A stretch of 9,881 bases of DNA, from positions 1 through 9,881 of the forward strand of contig JBFKQZ010000111.1 in NCBI GenBank assembly GCA_041627475.1. The letters run 5' to 3'. Origin of the DNA: JBFGFG01 sp041627475 (lineage in GTDB: Bacteria; Actinomycetota; Nitriliruptoria; Nitriliruptorales; Nitriliruptoraceae). The position numbers and the translations under genes are program-made. Below are positions 1 through 5,981 of this stretch, piece by piece (position 1 is the stretch's first letter; the number at the start of each line of letters is the position of its first letter). Under the pieces are notes generated by a model. It did no database searches. It was given only the letters and a program-made list of their open reading frames with translations, and was not told the origin of the DNA.

Positions 1-1912
1 CGTCCACGTCCACGCGGACCGCGACCCACTCCTTGGTGGCATCACGCTCACCCGCCGGGGTCAGCCCGAGCGTCGCGTCGTCGAACGTCGCGAACGTCGC
101 ACCACCGGCGTCCACCAGCAGCGCCTGGACCTCGTCCACCTGCGTGGTGACCGTGTCCGGCACCCCGCTGGTGACGACGAACGAGCAGGCGTTGGTCTCG
201 GTCACACCATCGGTGCGCGAGTCGTCGCCCGTGCCGGTCGTGGCACACGTGTTGTCGGTCGGGCTGATCGCCGTGTTGTCGTCCGAGACCAGGATCTCGG
301 TCCCGGCCTGGACCGGCACGGCACCCGTGCCGTCGTCCACGAACGCGGTCACCCAGTACGTCAGCGACGTCCCGGTCAGCGCGACCTCGTCCGGCTCGAT
401 CTGCGTCGTGTAGACCACCCAGGTGCGCTCGGCGGTGAGCGACTGGCCCGGGTCGAGGTCGGCGGCCTGGACCGGCACGGCCTCGGTCGCGCTGTCGACA
501 GCGGCGTCAGGGCTGACCGTCAGGACCTCGACGTCCGTCGTGCCGGGGACGGCACTGACGGCCTCGACGAGGCACACGTTCGTCTCGGTCTCCGGGGTGC
601 GCGGGTCGTCACCGGTGCCACCGGTGCCGGGGGTCGCACCTGCAGCGCAGCCGTTGTCGGTGACGCTGTCGAGACCGGTGATGTCGAGACCGAGGACGGT
701 CCCTGCGGGGACCGGCACCCAGCCGTCACCACTGTCCTGCTGCGCCGTCACGTAGAACGTGTGCGGCACGCCGACGAGGGTGAGGTCAGAGGGCTCGATC
801 CAGGCGCGGTAGCGGTACCAGGTCTTGACCGCGCTCGGCTGGGTGACGAAGTCGACGTCCTGCGTCGTCCCGTCGATCGACACGCCGTCCGCACCCAGGA
901 CCGTGACGGTCGCGGTGCCGGCGGCGTCGCTGTTGACGGTGATCGTGCAGGTGCCGTCGAGGCCGGTGCCGATGGCACAGGTGTCCTGGACGACCTCGTT
1001 GGAGACGTCGTCCGTGGAGAACTCGACCAGGGTGCGCACGGCGCCGGTGACGACCGGGGTCTTCACGTCTCCGATGACCTGGAAGACATCGACGGTGAAG
1101 GTGTGCGACTCACCGGCGACGTTGTGGCCGTCGGCGCGGATCGCAGCACCGAACTCGACCCACGTCTTGGTGGCGGACTCGTCGGCGTTGTCCGGCGCGC
1201 CCTCGTAGGCGACGTCACGGAAGGTCCACGTCAGCTGGTCGCTGCCGGTGACGTCGTCGTCGCCGGGCAGCAGGTCGCCGGTGACAGAGGTCACGGTGAC
1301 GGTGCGGCTGCCGGTGAGCGCGGACGTCACGACGATGGTGCAACGGCCGTCGGCGTCGGTCCCGTCGTCGCAGGTCGAGGCCGTGAGGTCGTCGCTCCCG
1401 ATGCCGCTGGCGTTCCAGGCCACGGTGAGGCCGGCACCCGCGTTCGTCCAGTTGTCGTCAGCAGTCTCGCGGTACTGGACCTGGACCGTGAACGGGTGGG
1501 GCTCGCCGACGGGGTTGACCGCGTCGGCGTCGAGGACGGCGCGGTACTCGCGCCAGGTCTTGCTGGCCGCGACGTCACCCTCGTCGTACTGCAGGACGAG
1601 CCGCTCGTCGGTCCCCGTGGGGATCCCGTCGAGGCTGACCACCGACAGGACGCCGGTGCCAGCGTCTGTGTCCGAGTCCACCGTCACGACGCACGTGCCG
1701 TCGGCGCCGGTGGTGCAGGTGAGGGTGTCGACGGTCGAGCCCGCCGGGGTGTCACTCCAGGCGAGGCCCACGGCGACACCCGCGGCAGCGACGCCGTCCG
1801 GGCTGCCGGCGCCGTCGACCTCGACCACGGAGACCGTGAACTCGTGGGCGTCACCGAGCAGGTTCGTGGCGTCCGGGGCGATGGTCGCGACGTACCCGGC
1901 CCAGGTCTTGGT
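1..1912 (-). repeat. Tandem Ig-like domain repeats inside the secreted protein
   Basis: Five complete units and the start of a sixth run in tandem: residues 488-603, 604-734, 735-848, 849-981, 982-1112 and 1113 onward, a period of about 114-133 residues. Each opens with [TSVE]-[KR]-[TE]-W, then an aromatic or Val residue and an I/L-x-P/A-D strand, then G-x-x-H-x-F-x-V or a variant. Two cysteines follow (553/561, 668/678, 799/809, 909/934, 1043/1063), then a V-x-S strand. A separate first unit lies at residues 267-365 (2279-2575) with Cys 333/341. The pattern is like invasin-type (Big_1) bacterial Ig domains; the family assignment is by eye. Confidence 0.8.
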
Positions 1913-3373
1913 GGCGGCGTCGCTGATCGACGAGTACGGCTGGGGGTCCTGGACGCTGACCTGCTCACCGCAGGACTTGTCCAGCTGGCCGTCCTTGTAC
2001 TTGGCGATGCTGTACTTGACGACGAGGTGGCCGTCGAGGTCGGACTTCTCGGGCACGCCGCCCGGGAACGCGTCCGAGCACGAGACGTGCAACGAGATGG
2101 CGTGCAGCGTCGGGTCCTCGGTCCGAGTGATCTCGTTGTCCGACGAACAGCCGACGTCGGTGTGCCCGTCGTCGTAGAGGAAGGTGTAGGAGTAGAACCC
2201 GCTCGGGCAGGTGGGCAGCGGCGGCAGGCCGCCGCCGGTGCCGCCGTAGGTGTCGTTGCCCGGCGCTGCGCCCACGGCGTTCTGGTAGGGCGTGTCGAAG
2301 GTGGCGGTCAGCGTCCCGGAGCCGGCAGCGCTGCTGTTGACCACCACGGTGCAGTCGCCGGCGGCGTTCGTGGTGCAGCTGGCGCTGTCCGGACCGGCCG
2401 GGGAGATCGACTGGACCGTTCCCTGGCCGGACCAGGCGAGGTCGAGCACGGCACCGACGACGCCGCCGCGGTCGTCGTCGAGCGTCACGGTGAAGGTGTG
2501 GCTGTTGCCGACCGCGTTGCGCCCGTCCGGGGTGACGGTGATCGTGTAGGGGATCCGCGGGTCGGTGAACGTGCGCACGCTCTCGACACCGGACGCGACG
2601 GTGACGTCCTGGGACGCTGGGCTGGCGAGCCGGTACCCCGCCGGGGCCGCCGTCTCGGTCATCGTGTAGTCACCGGCTGCGACGTCGCCGAAGTCGCAGG
2701 TGCCCGTTGCATCGGTCGTGCACGGGTTGGCGAGCTCGGTCGTGGCCAGGGTCGTGGTGCCCCTGCGGAAGAGCGAGAAGACCGCGCCCTCGAGGCCGTT
2801 CCCCTCGGCGTCGACCTTCAGGACGCTCGCGGTGCCCGGCGGCGCGATGCAGTCACCGCCGATCTTGTACTCGGTGTCCTTCTTCAGGACGTTCAGCCGC
2901 GCGAGGGTGATGTCGTAGCGGGCTGCCTGGGCCTCGACCTGGTCAGGGAACGCGAGGTCGACGGCCCCGATGTACAGCCACTGACCGGTGTAGGTCACCG
3001 AGCAGGACAGGTGGATGGCCGGCGCGTCGCTCAGGCCGTCACGCATGAACAGGCGCTGGCCCTCGAACCGCTTGAAGGGGTGGTCGGCGGGCAGGACGTC
3101 GACGAACTTGATGTTCGCGCGGCCACCGTCCGGCAGGCACTCGAGGTAGTCGTCGTCGGTGTCCAGGGTGAACGACTCGGTGCCGTTGGTGAGGTCGAAG
3201 ACCGCCCGCTCGAGCTTGTACGTCGGGTGCGACCCACACGGCGCGTACGTGACGTCCTCGGCTCGGGCTGCGTTCGTGATGCCGGGCAGCAGCCCCAGCA
3301 CGAGACCGGCCACGACGGCCAGGACGCCGATCGTGTCGATCGCGTTGCCGAACTGGCGACGTCGTGCACTCAT
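1..3373 (-). CDS. Large secreted Ig-like repeat protein, SpaA/Cna-B domain (partial, C-terminus outside window)
   Basis: An uninterrupted minus-strand frame gives 1124 residues from an ATG at 3373 and leaves the window still open. GAGG sits 5 nt before the ATG. Residues 1-38 look like a signal peptide: RRR, a hydrophobic stretch, then an Ala-rich cleavage region near NAARA/ED. Residues 40-180 are a Cys-containing N-domain I do not recognise. Residues 181-271 resemble a SpaA/Cna-B fold (LKVD, then TETAAPAGY); K186, E240 and D271 could form the intramolecular isopeptide bond. Residues 267-365 are an Ig-like repeat, 385-475 a second Cys-rich domain (HVSCSD, KSCG), and 488-1124 further Ig-like repeats, each opening with K-T-W or a variant and carrying a Cys pair. 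The protein is very acidic and Thr/Val/Asp-rich. I infer a cell-surface stalk or adhesin. A sortase signal or C-terminal anchor would lie beyond the window. Ligand and role are unknown. Confidence 0.9.
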   Translation of the reverse strand, partial: MSARRRQFGNAIDTIGVLAVVAGLVLGLLPGITNAARAEDVTYAPCGSHPTYKLERAVFDLTNGTESFTLDTDDDYLECLPDGGRANIKFVDVLPADHPFKRFEGQRLFMRDGLSDAPAIHLSCSVTYTGQWLYIGAVDLAFPDQVEAQAARYDITLARLNVLKKDTEYKIGGDCIAPPGTASVLKVDAEGNGLEGAVFSLFRRGTTTLATTELANPCTTDATGTCDFGDVAAGDYTMTETAAPAGYRLASPASQDVTVASGVESVRTFTDPRIPYTITVTPDGRNAVGNSHTFTVTLDDDRGGVVGAVLDLAWSGQGTVQSISPAGPDSASCTTNAAGDCTVVVNSSAAGSGTLTATFDTPYQNAVGAAPGNDTYGGTGGGLPPLPTCPSGFYSYTFLYDDGHTDVGCSSDNEITRTEDPTLHAISLHVSCSDAFPGGVPEKSDLDGHLVVKYSIAKYKDGQLDKSCGEQVSVQDPQPYSSISDAATKTWAGYVATIAPDATNLLGDAHEFTVSVVEVDGAGSPDGVAAAGVAVGLAWSDTPAGSTVDTLTCTTGADGTCVVTVDSDTDAGTGVLSVVSLDGIPTGTDERLVLQYDEGDVAASKTWREYRAVLDADAVNPVGEPHPFTVQVQYRETADDNWTNAGAGLTVAWNASGIGSDDLTASTCDDGTDADGRCTIVVTSALTGSRTVTVTSVTGDLLPGDDDVTGSDQLTWTFRDVAYEGAPDNADESATKTWVEFGAAIRADGHNVAGESHTFTVDVFQVIGDVKTPVVTGAVRTLVEFSTDDVSNEVVQDTCAIGTGLDGTCTITVNSDAAGTATVTVLGADGVSIDGTTQDVDFVTQPSAVKTWYRYRAWIEPSDLTLVGVPHTFYVTAQQDSGDGWVPVPAGTVLGLDITGLDSVTDNGCAAGATPGTGGTGDDPRTPETETNVCLVEAVSAVPGTTDVEVLTVSPDAAVDSATEAVPVQAADLDPGQSLTAERTWVVYTTQIEPDEVALTGTSLTYWVTAFVDDGTGAVPVQAGTEILVSDDNTAISPTDNTCATTGTGDDSRTDGVTETNACSFVVTSGVPDTVTTQVDEVQALLVDAGGATFATFDDATLGLTPAGERDATKEWVAVRVDVD

Positions 3374-3511
3374 GACTGCCTCACTTCTGTCGTCCGCGCC
3401 CAACCGGGGCACTGCACAGGGGTGTCCGTATTCGGGCACACCACGGCCGGCGGAGCCCCCAACGTCGCACAGGGATCCACTGTTCGCGAGGACTGATCTG
3501 GCCGCAGAGCC

Positions 3512-3534
3512 TCACGGAACGTGACCTTTTCACG
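3512..3534. repeat. Inverted-repeat cluster TCACG-GAA-CGTGA plus third TCACG
   Basis: TCACG (3512-3516) and CGTGA (3520-3524) form a perfect dyad around GAA. A further TCACG at 3530-3534 pairs with the same CGTGA across 5 nt. There are thus three half-sites with alternative pairings. It could be an operator for a dimeric repressor or a hairpin in the leader of the leftward secreted-protein mRNA. The run TTTT between the last two arms is too short to argue for a terminator. Confidence 0.4.
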
Positions 3535-3547
3535 ACACTGCCCACTG

Positions 3548-3561
3548 CCGCGCAGTCGCGG
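3548..3561. repeat. Perfect hairpin CCGCG-CAGT-CGCGG
   Basis: Five-base GC-only arms surround a four-base loop, so it would form a stable small RNA hairpin in either direction. It lies in the possible leader of the secreted-protein gene. In such GC-rich DNA this short dyad alone may be chance. Confidence 0.3.
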
Positions 3562-3593
3562 TGCACGGGCCGTCAGGTGGATGTCCGGTTCCG

Positions 3594-3607
3594 GCCAGTG
3601 AACTGGC
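3594..3607. promoter_or_regulatory. 14-bp perfect dyad GCCAGT-GA-ACTGGC, candidate operator
   Basis: Six-base arms match perfectly around a two-base centre, immediately followed on the plus side by the AT-rich stretch TTGATATGACTAGT. A 12-of-12 arm match with little loop suits a protein-binding operator better than a hairpin. Which of the two divergent genes it serves is not clear. Confidence 0.4.
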
Positions 3608-3656
3608 TTGATATGACTAGTCCGGGCATGGGTCCGCAGTCCCGATCTTGGCGGTC

Positions 3657-3668
3657 GCGTGGTCACGC
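3657..3668. repeat. 12-bp perfect dyad GCGTG-GT-CACGC
   Basis: Five-base arms match perfectly around GT. It lies about 30 bp from the 11-bp repeat array, on the side of the secreted-protein gene. It may be an operator, or chance in GC-rich sequence. Confidence 0.3.
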
Positions 3669-3697
3669 AGCGTGTTCAGGGTTGATGAAGATTGACA

Positions 3698-3703
3698 GAT
3701 TAA
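3698..3703 (-). promoter_or_regulatory. Candidate leftward -10 element TAATCT
   Basis: Read on the minus strand the hexamer is TAATCT, which fits the TANNNT rule and is unusually AT-rich for this window. The 11-bp repeats overlap its edge and extend upstream through the -35 position, as at activator-dependent promoters. It would start transcription near 3691 and leave a leader of about 320 nt before the secreted-protein ATG at 3373. No good -35 hexamer is visible. Confidence 0.4.
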
Positions 3704-3731
3704 CCGCGCACTAAGCGCACACTAACCGCCC
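3699..3731. promoter_or_regulatory. Three 11-bp tandem direct repeats, candidate OmpR/PhoB-family response-regulator site
   Basis: The three contiguous units are ATTAACCGCGC, ACTAAGCGCAC and ACTAACCGCCC, consensus AYTAASCGCVC. On the minus strand they read as seven-base boxes (GGTTAGT, GCTTAGT, GGTTAAT) with four-base spacers. An 11-bp direct-repeat period is the usual geometry of OmpR/PhoB-type response-regulator boxes such as PHO boxes; that is known of the family, and its use here is inferred. The array sits where it could activate the leftward promoter at 3698-3703. Confidence 0.55.
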
Positions 3732-3795
3732 TGTTGGCCTCGCCGGCGCACGGCACCTCCCGCAGCCGCGCCCAAGGGGGAATGCCACGGCCGCC

Positions 3796-3813
3796 AGTTT
3801 GCACTGTTCCCAC
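3796..3813 (+). promoter_or_regulatory. Tandem 9-bp repeat AGTTTGCAC-TGTTCCCAC, candidate operator (site 1)
   Basis: Two head-to-tail copies of WGTTYSCAC abut each other 71-88 bp before the regulator's GTG start. The same two units recur in reverse order at 5410-5427 before the thioredoxin gene; the 11-mer CTGTTCCCACT and the 10-mer GTTTGCACTG are identical in both places. The site touches the -10-like hexamer at 3814-3819. I infer a binding site for one regulator, perhaps autoregulation by the adjacent HTH-TusA protein. Confidence 0.55.
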
Positions 3814-3819
3814 TACGCT
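3814..3819 (+). promoter_or_regulatory. Candidate -10 element TACGCT for the regulator gene
   Basis: This TANNNT hexamer directly follows the 9-bp tandem repeat. It would put the transcript start near 3826, about 58 nt before the GTG at 3884. The same hexamer occurs at 7268-7273, and the related TACCGT stands before three other genes in the window. There is no clear -35. Confidence 0.4.
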
Positions 3820-3883
3820 GCTGGGTCCTGCCGCGGCGGACACCGAACGCTGGTGTGACGCGCAACCAGACACACGGACGAGC

Positions 3884-4840
3884 GTGACCACGGAGACCCC
3901 AACCGCGCCGGCGCCCGACGACGCCGCGGTCGACCATGCGCTCGGGGTGCCGACCCGGGCCGGGATCTACAAGCGGCTGCGGACCTCCGGTGAGCCGATG
4001 AGCGCCCGCGACACGGCGGAGGCGTTCGGCCTGCACCCCAACGTGGCGCGCAACCACCTCGACGTGCTCGCCGAGGCCGGCCTGGTCGTGACCGGTCGGC
4101 GCAAGCAGCCTGCGGGCGGTCGACCGGCCAAGGTCTACGTCGCGCGCGAGCAGGCGGTCGACGGCCGCCCCGGCGAGGTCCCGTCCGGCAGCCAGCTCGC
4201 GGTCGCGACCGTGGTCCAGCTGATCGCCGGCCTCGCCGAGCACGAGGGCAAGCTCGAGCTGCTCGCCGAGGAGCAGGGGCGCCGGCTCGTCGCCGCCGCC
4301 GGCGGACGCGCCGACCGCCGACCGTTCGACGCAGCGGTCACGGTCGCGGTCGAGGCGCTGCGGCGGGCCTTCCCCGAGGCCCGCGTGGAGGACCTGCACG
4401 ACGACCACGTCCACGTCGCCGGACTCGAGGTCGCCCTGCGCATCGTCGGTGAGGTCGACGCCCGCGTCGGGGACGCGCTGGCACGCGGCTTCCTCCGCGG
4501 CGCCATCAGCGCGGCCGGCGCACCGACCACCGTCAGCAGCCGCACGGGCCGCGTCCGCGCCGAACTCGACGAGGGCGGCCTCGGTGACCACCCGTCGCCG
4601 GACGCGACCCTCGACGTCCGTGGGCACACCTACCAGGCGGGGGTCGTGGCAGCCGTCCGCGCCCTCGAGCCGCTCGCCCCCGGCGCGCACCTGGAGATCC
4701 TCACCGACCTCGCCGGCGCACCCGCGGCCTTCGCCCGCTGGGCCGACCGCGCCGGCCACCTCATCCTCGACGTCACGCGCGTCCGCGACCTCGGCGGCGA
4801 GCGCGCCGTCCGCCTGCTGCTGCGCAAGGCAGCGGCATGA
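3884..4840 (+). CDS. Winged-helix regulator fused to a Cys-less TusA-like domain
   Basis: 318 residues, likely a cytoplasmic DNA-binding regulator. Residues 23-88 form a winged HTH of the COG2345/SufR-like type: TAEAFGLHPNVARNHLDVL is the helix-turn-helix, followed by the GGRPAKVYV wing. Residues 100-222 are alpha/beta and align in outline with the sensor part of that family, but the cysteines that bind Fe-S or metal in SufR-type members are absent. Residues 241-315 resemble TusA/SirA: LDVRG, then a helix, LAPGAHLEILTD, and a closing LLLRK strand. The CPxP active site is replaced by HTYQAG. I find no cysteine in the protein. The GTG was chosen because upstream in-frame starts (TTG 3734, ATG 3782) add low-complexity sequence and precede the likely promoter; its Shine-Dalgarno (GGAC) is weak. 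It is followed by DUF4395, thioredoxin and ygfZ genes, which suggests control of sulfur/redox functions. Ligand unknown. Confidence 0.85.
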   Translation: MTTETPTAPAPDDAAVDHALGVPTRAGIYKRLRTSGEPMSARDTAEAFGLHPNVARNHLDVLAEAGLVVTGRRKQPAGGRPAKVYVAREQAVDGRPGEVPSGSQLAVATVVQLIAGLAEHEGKLELLAEEQGRRLVAAAGGRADRRPFDAAVTVAVEALRRAFPEARVEDLHDDHVHVAGLEVALRIVGEVDARVGDALARGFLRGAISAAGAPTTVSSRTGRVRAELDEGGLGDHPSPDATLDVRGHTYQAGVVAAVRALEPLAPGAHLEILTDLAGAPAAFARWADRAGHLILDVTRVRDLGGERAVRLLLRKAAA

Positions 4841-4915
4841 CGGAGCACCGACCCTCCGGCCGGGGTTCGGCGTCGAACACCGACCACACACCATCCGGCG
4901 AGCAGCCGTCCTCCC

Positions 4916-4920
4916 AGGAG
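4916..4920 (+). promoter_or_regulatory. Ribosome binding site AGGAG that sets the DUF4395 start
   Basis: AGGAG stands 6 nt before the ATG at 4927. The earlier in-frame ATG at 4837, which overlaps the regulator's stop as ATGA, would add 30 Ser/Pro/His-rich residues unlike the family, so the internal ATG is preferred. Confidence 0.6.
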
Positions 4921-4926
4921 TCGCCC

Positions 4927-5397
4927 ATGGCAGACCACGCCACCCAGCACCGGCCGGGCACCGGCCACGAGACGCTCATCGACGTCCGCGGCCCCCGCTT
5001 CGGCGCCGCGATCACCACCGCGGTCCTCGCGACCGCACTCGTCGTCCAGGGGACGCTCGGCACGGCGCTGGTCGCCTGGCAGGTCGTCGCGTTCGGCCTG
5101 GCGACCTTCCTCGGCCTGCGATGGTCGCCGTACGGCAACCTCTTCCGGCTGGTCAAGCGCACCCTCGACCTCGGCCCCCCGCCGGAGGTCGAGCCCGAGG
5201 CCCCGCCGCGCTTCGCCCAGCTGTGCGGCTTCGTCGTCGCCGGCAGCGGGCTGGTCGCCCTGCTCACCGGCGCCACCGGCCTCGGGTGGGTGCTCGTCGG
5301 GATCGTCCTCGCGCTGTCCACGCTGCTGGCCACGACCGGCCTGTGCATCGGGTGTGAGCTCTACCTGCTGGGTGCACGGCTGCGCCGCCCCGCCTGA
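4927..5397 (+). CDS. DUF4395 family membrane protein
   Basis: 156 residues, integral membrane. Family features visible: IDVRGPRF near the start (18-25), hydrophobic segments about 26-64, WSPYGNLFR (66-74) in a cytosolic or periplasmic turn, PPRFAQLCG (93-101), hydrophobic segments about 101-138, and CIGCELY (140-146) close to the C-terminus. The CxGC pair and C100 are candidate redox-active thiols. DUF4395 has no proven biochemical function that I know of, but in actinobacteria it is often next to a thioredoxin-fold gene, as it is here 104 bp downstream. I infer that it passes electrons or persulfide across the membrane to that partner. It lies 86 bp after the regulator and may share its transcript. 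Confidence 0.88.
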   Translation: MADHATQHRPGTGHETLIDVRGPRFGAAITTAVLATALVVQGTLGTALVAWQVVAFGLATFLGLRWSPYGNLFRLVKRTLDLGPPPEVEPEAPPRFAQLCGFVVAGSGLVALLTGATGLGWVLVGIVLALSTLLATTGLCIGCELYLLGARLRRPA

Positions 5398-5409
5398 CGA
5401 CCCACCGCC

Positions 5410-5427
5410 TGTTCCCACTGTTTGCAC
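5410..5427 (+). promoter_or_regulatory. Tandem 9-bp repeat TGTTCCCAC-TGTTTGCAC, candidate operator (site 2)
   Basis: Same units as at 3796-3813 but in swapped order, both matching WGTTYSCAC, and 75-92 bp before the thioredoxin GTG. The site lies inside a GCCTG/CAGGC inverted pair (5407-5411 and 5430-5434). No -10 hexamer is evident downstream, so it may tune an internal promoter I cannot place or act on read-through from the DUF4395 gene. Confidence 0.55.
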
Positions 5428-5501
5428 TGCAGGCGTGGGCGACAACCGCGCCACGGTCGTTCACTTCCACACGACCCGCTCCCGACCCCCAGGACCCGCC
5501 C

Positions 5502-5936
5502 GTGGACCCGCTGTTGCTGCGTGTGGCGCTCGTCGCCCTCGTGATCCTGCTCGCGACCCTCGCCGGTCGCGTGTGGCAGCACCGCGACGGCCGCGTCGCT
5601 GTCCGCGCGACGCCGTCGGGCCGCGACCACCGCGCCGGCCTCGGCCTCGCCACCGACCACGACGGCCCGCAGGCCGTGCTGTTCGGCTCGGCGACCTGCG
5701 CCCCCTGCGACACCGTCAAGGGGCTGCTGCGCGAGGTCGAGCAGGACCACGCGGACTTCCGCTGGGAGTACGTCGACGCGGTCGACCGCCTCGACCTCGC
5801 CGACGAGCACGGCGTGCGGCGCGTCCCGACCCTGCTGGTCCTCGACGAGCGCGGCGAGATCGTGGCCCGCTCGTCCGGCGTGCCGCGGCGCGACGAGCTG
5901 TCCGCAGCGGTCCGTGGCCGGGCCGCGACCGCCTGA
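5502..5936 (+). CDS. Membrane-anchored thioredoxin-like protein
   Basis: 144 residues. A single N-terminal hydrophobic helix (about 4-22) followed by Arg/His suggests an anchor with the thioredoxin domain on one membrane face. The domain runs from about residue 55: FGSATCAPCDTVK carries the CAPC active site (66-69), and RVPTLLVLD (107-115) holds the cis-proline P109 typical of the fold. It should make or break disulfides or shuttle persulfide. The GTG start has AGGA 7 nt upstream. It pairs with the DUF4395 gene, much as ThiX-type thioredoxins sit near sulfur genes in other actinobacteria. No sulfurtransferase gene is seen beside it. Its partner thiol reductant is unknown. Confidence 0.9.
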   Translation: MDPLLLRVALVALVILLATLAGRVWQHRDGRVAVRATPSGRDHRAGLGLATDHDGPQAVLFGSATCAPCDTVKGLLREVEQDHADFRWEYVDAVDRLDLADEHGVRRVPTLLVLDERGEIVARSSGVPRRDELSAAVRGRAATA

Positions 5937-5951
5937 CCGACCGCGGCGTCG

Positions 5952-5957
5952 TACCGT
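5952..5957 (+). promoter_or_regulatory. Candidate -10 element TACCGT before ygfZ
   Basis: TACCGTCGG occurs in the 45-bp gap after the thioredoxin stop. It would give a leader of about 18 nt that still includes the AGGAG at 5971-5975. The nine bases recur exactly before two other genes (9003-9008 minus strand, 9076-9081 plus strand). CTGACC at 5933-5938 is a possible -35 but with short spacing. Confidence 0.35.
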
Positions 5958-5981
5958 CGGACCTCCCACCAGGAGTTCCCC

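Larger units (their letters stand above)
3374..3883. other. 510-bp divergent intergenic control region
   Basis: No convincing gene lies between the secreted-protein gene (leftward) and the HTH-TusA regulator (rightward). Short open frames here have TTG or weak starts and no protein-like composition. It does hold a less GC-rich patch with three 11-bp direct repeats (3699-3731), several perfect dyads (3512-3524, 3548-3561, 3594-3607, 3657-3668) and a 9-bp tandem repeat next to a promoter-like hexamer (3796-3819), each listed separately. A bulged inverted repeat (GGTGTCCG and CGGGCACACC, 3421-3442) lies nearest the secreted gene. Confidence 0.75.

Noticed and set aside
761..3496. 911-codon open frame on the plus strand opposite the secreted-protein gene
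   Set aside because: It is register-locked to the minus-strand codons, as expected for antisense of a GC-rich gene. Its product is Arg/Gly/Asp/Val low-complexity with no domain, while the minus strand gives a signal peptide and clear repeats.
3370..3666. 98-codon minus-strand frame upstream of the secreted protein
   Set aside because: No ribosome binding site, no coding-like composition; it overlaps the dyads and the true ATG.
3692..3697. Plus-strand TTGACA, a perfect -35 hexamer
   Set aside because: No TANNNT lies 16-19 bp downstream; the nearest candidates are 14 and 25 bp away and belong to the 11-bp repeats.
3734..3883. Longer N-terminus for the HTH-TusA regulator (TTG 3734 or ATG 3782)
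   Set aside because: The added residues look like translated non-coding DNA, there is no Shine-Dalgarno, and the candidate operator and -10 would fall inside the gene.
4865..4878. Inverted repeat GTTCG-GCGT-CGAAC between the regulator and DUF4395 genes
   Set aside because: Short arms in very GC-rich DNA and no promoter-like element beside it; not enough to call a site.
3722..4894. 390-codon minus-strand frame opposite the regulator
   Set aside because: The plus strand has the HTH and TusA-like domains. The minus product is compositionally biased with no motif and also spans the intergenic region.
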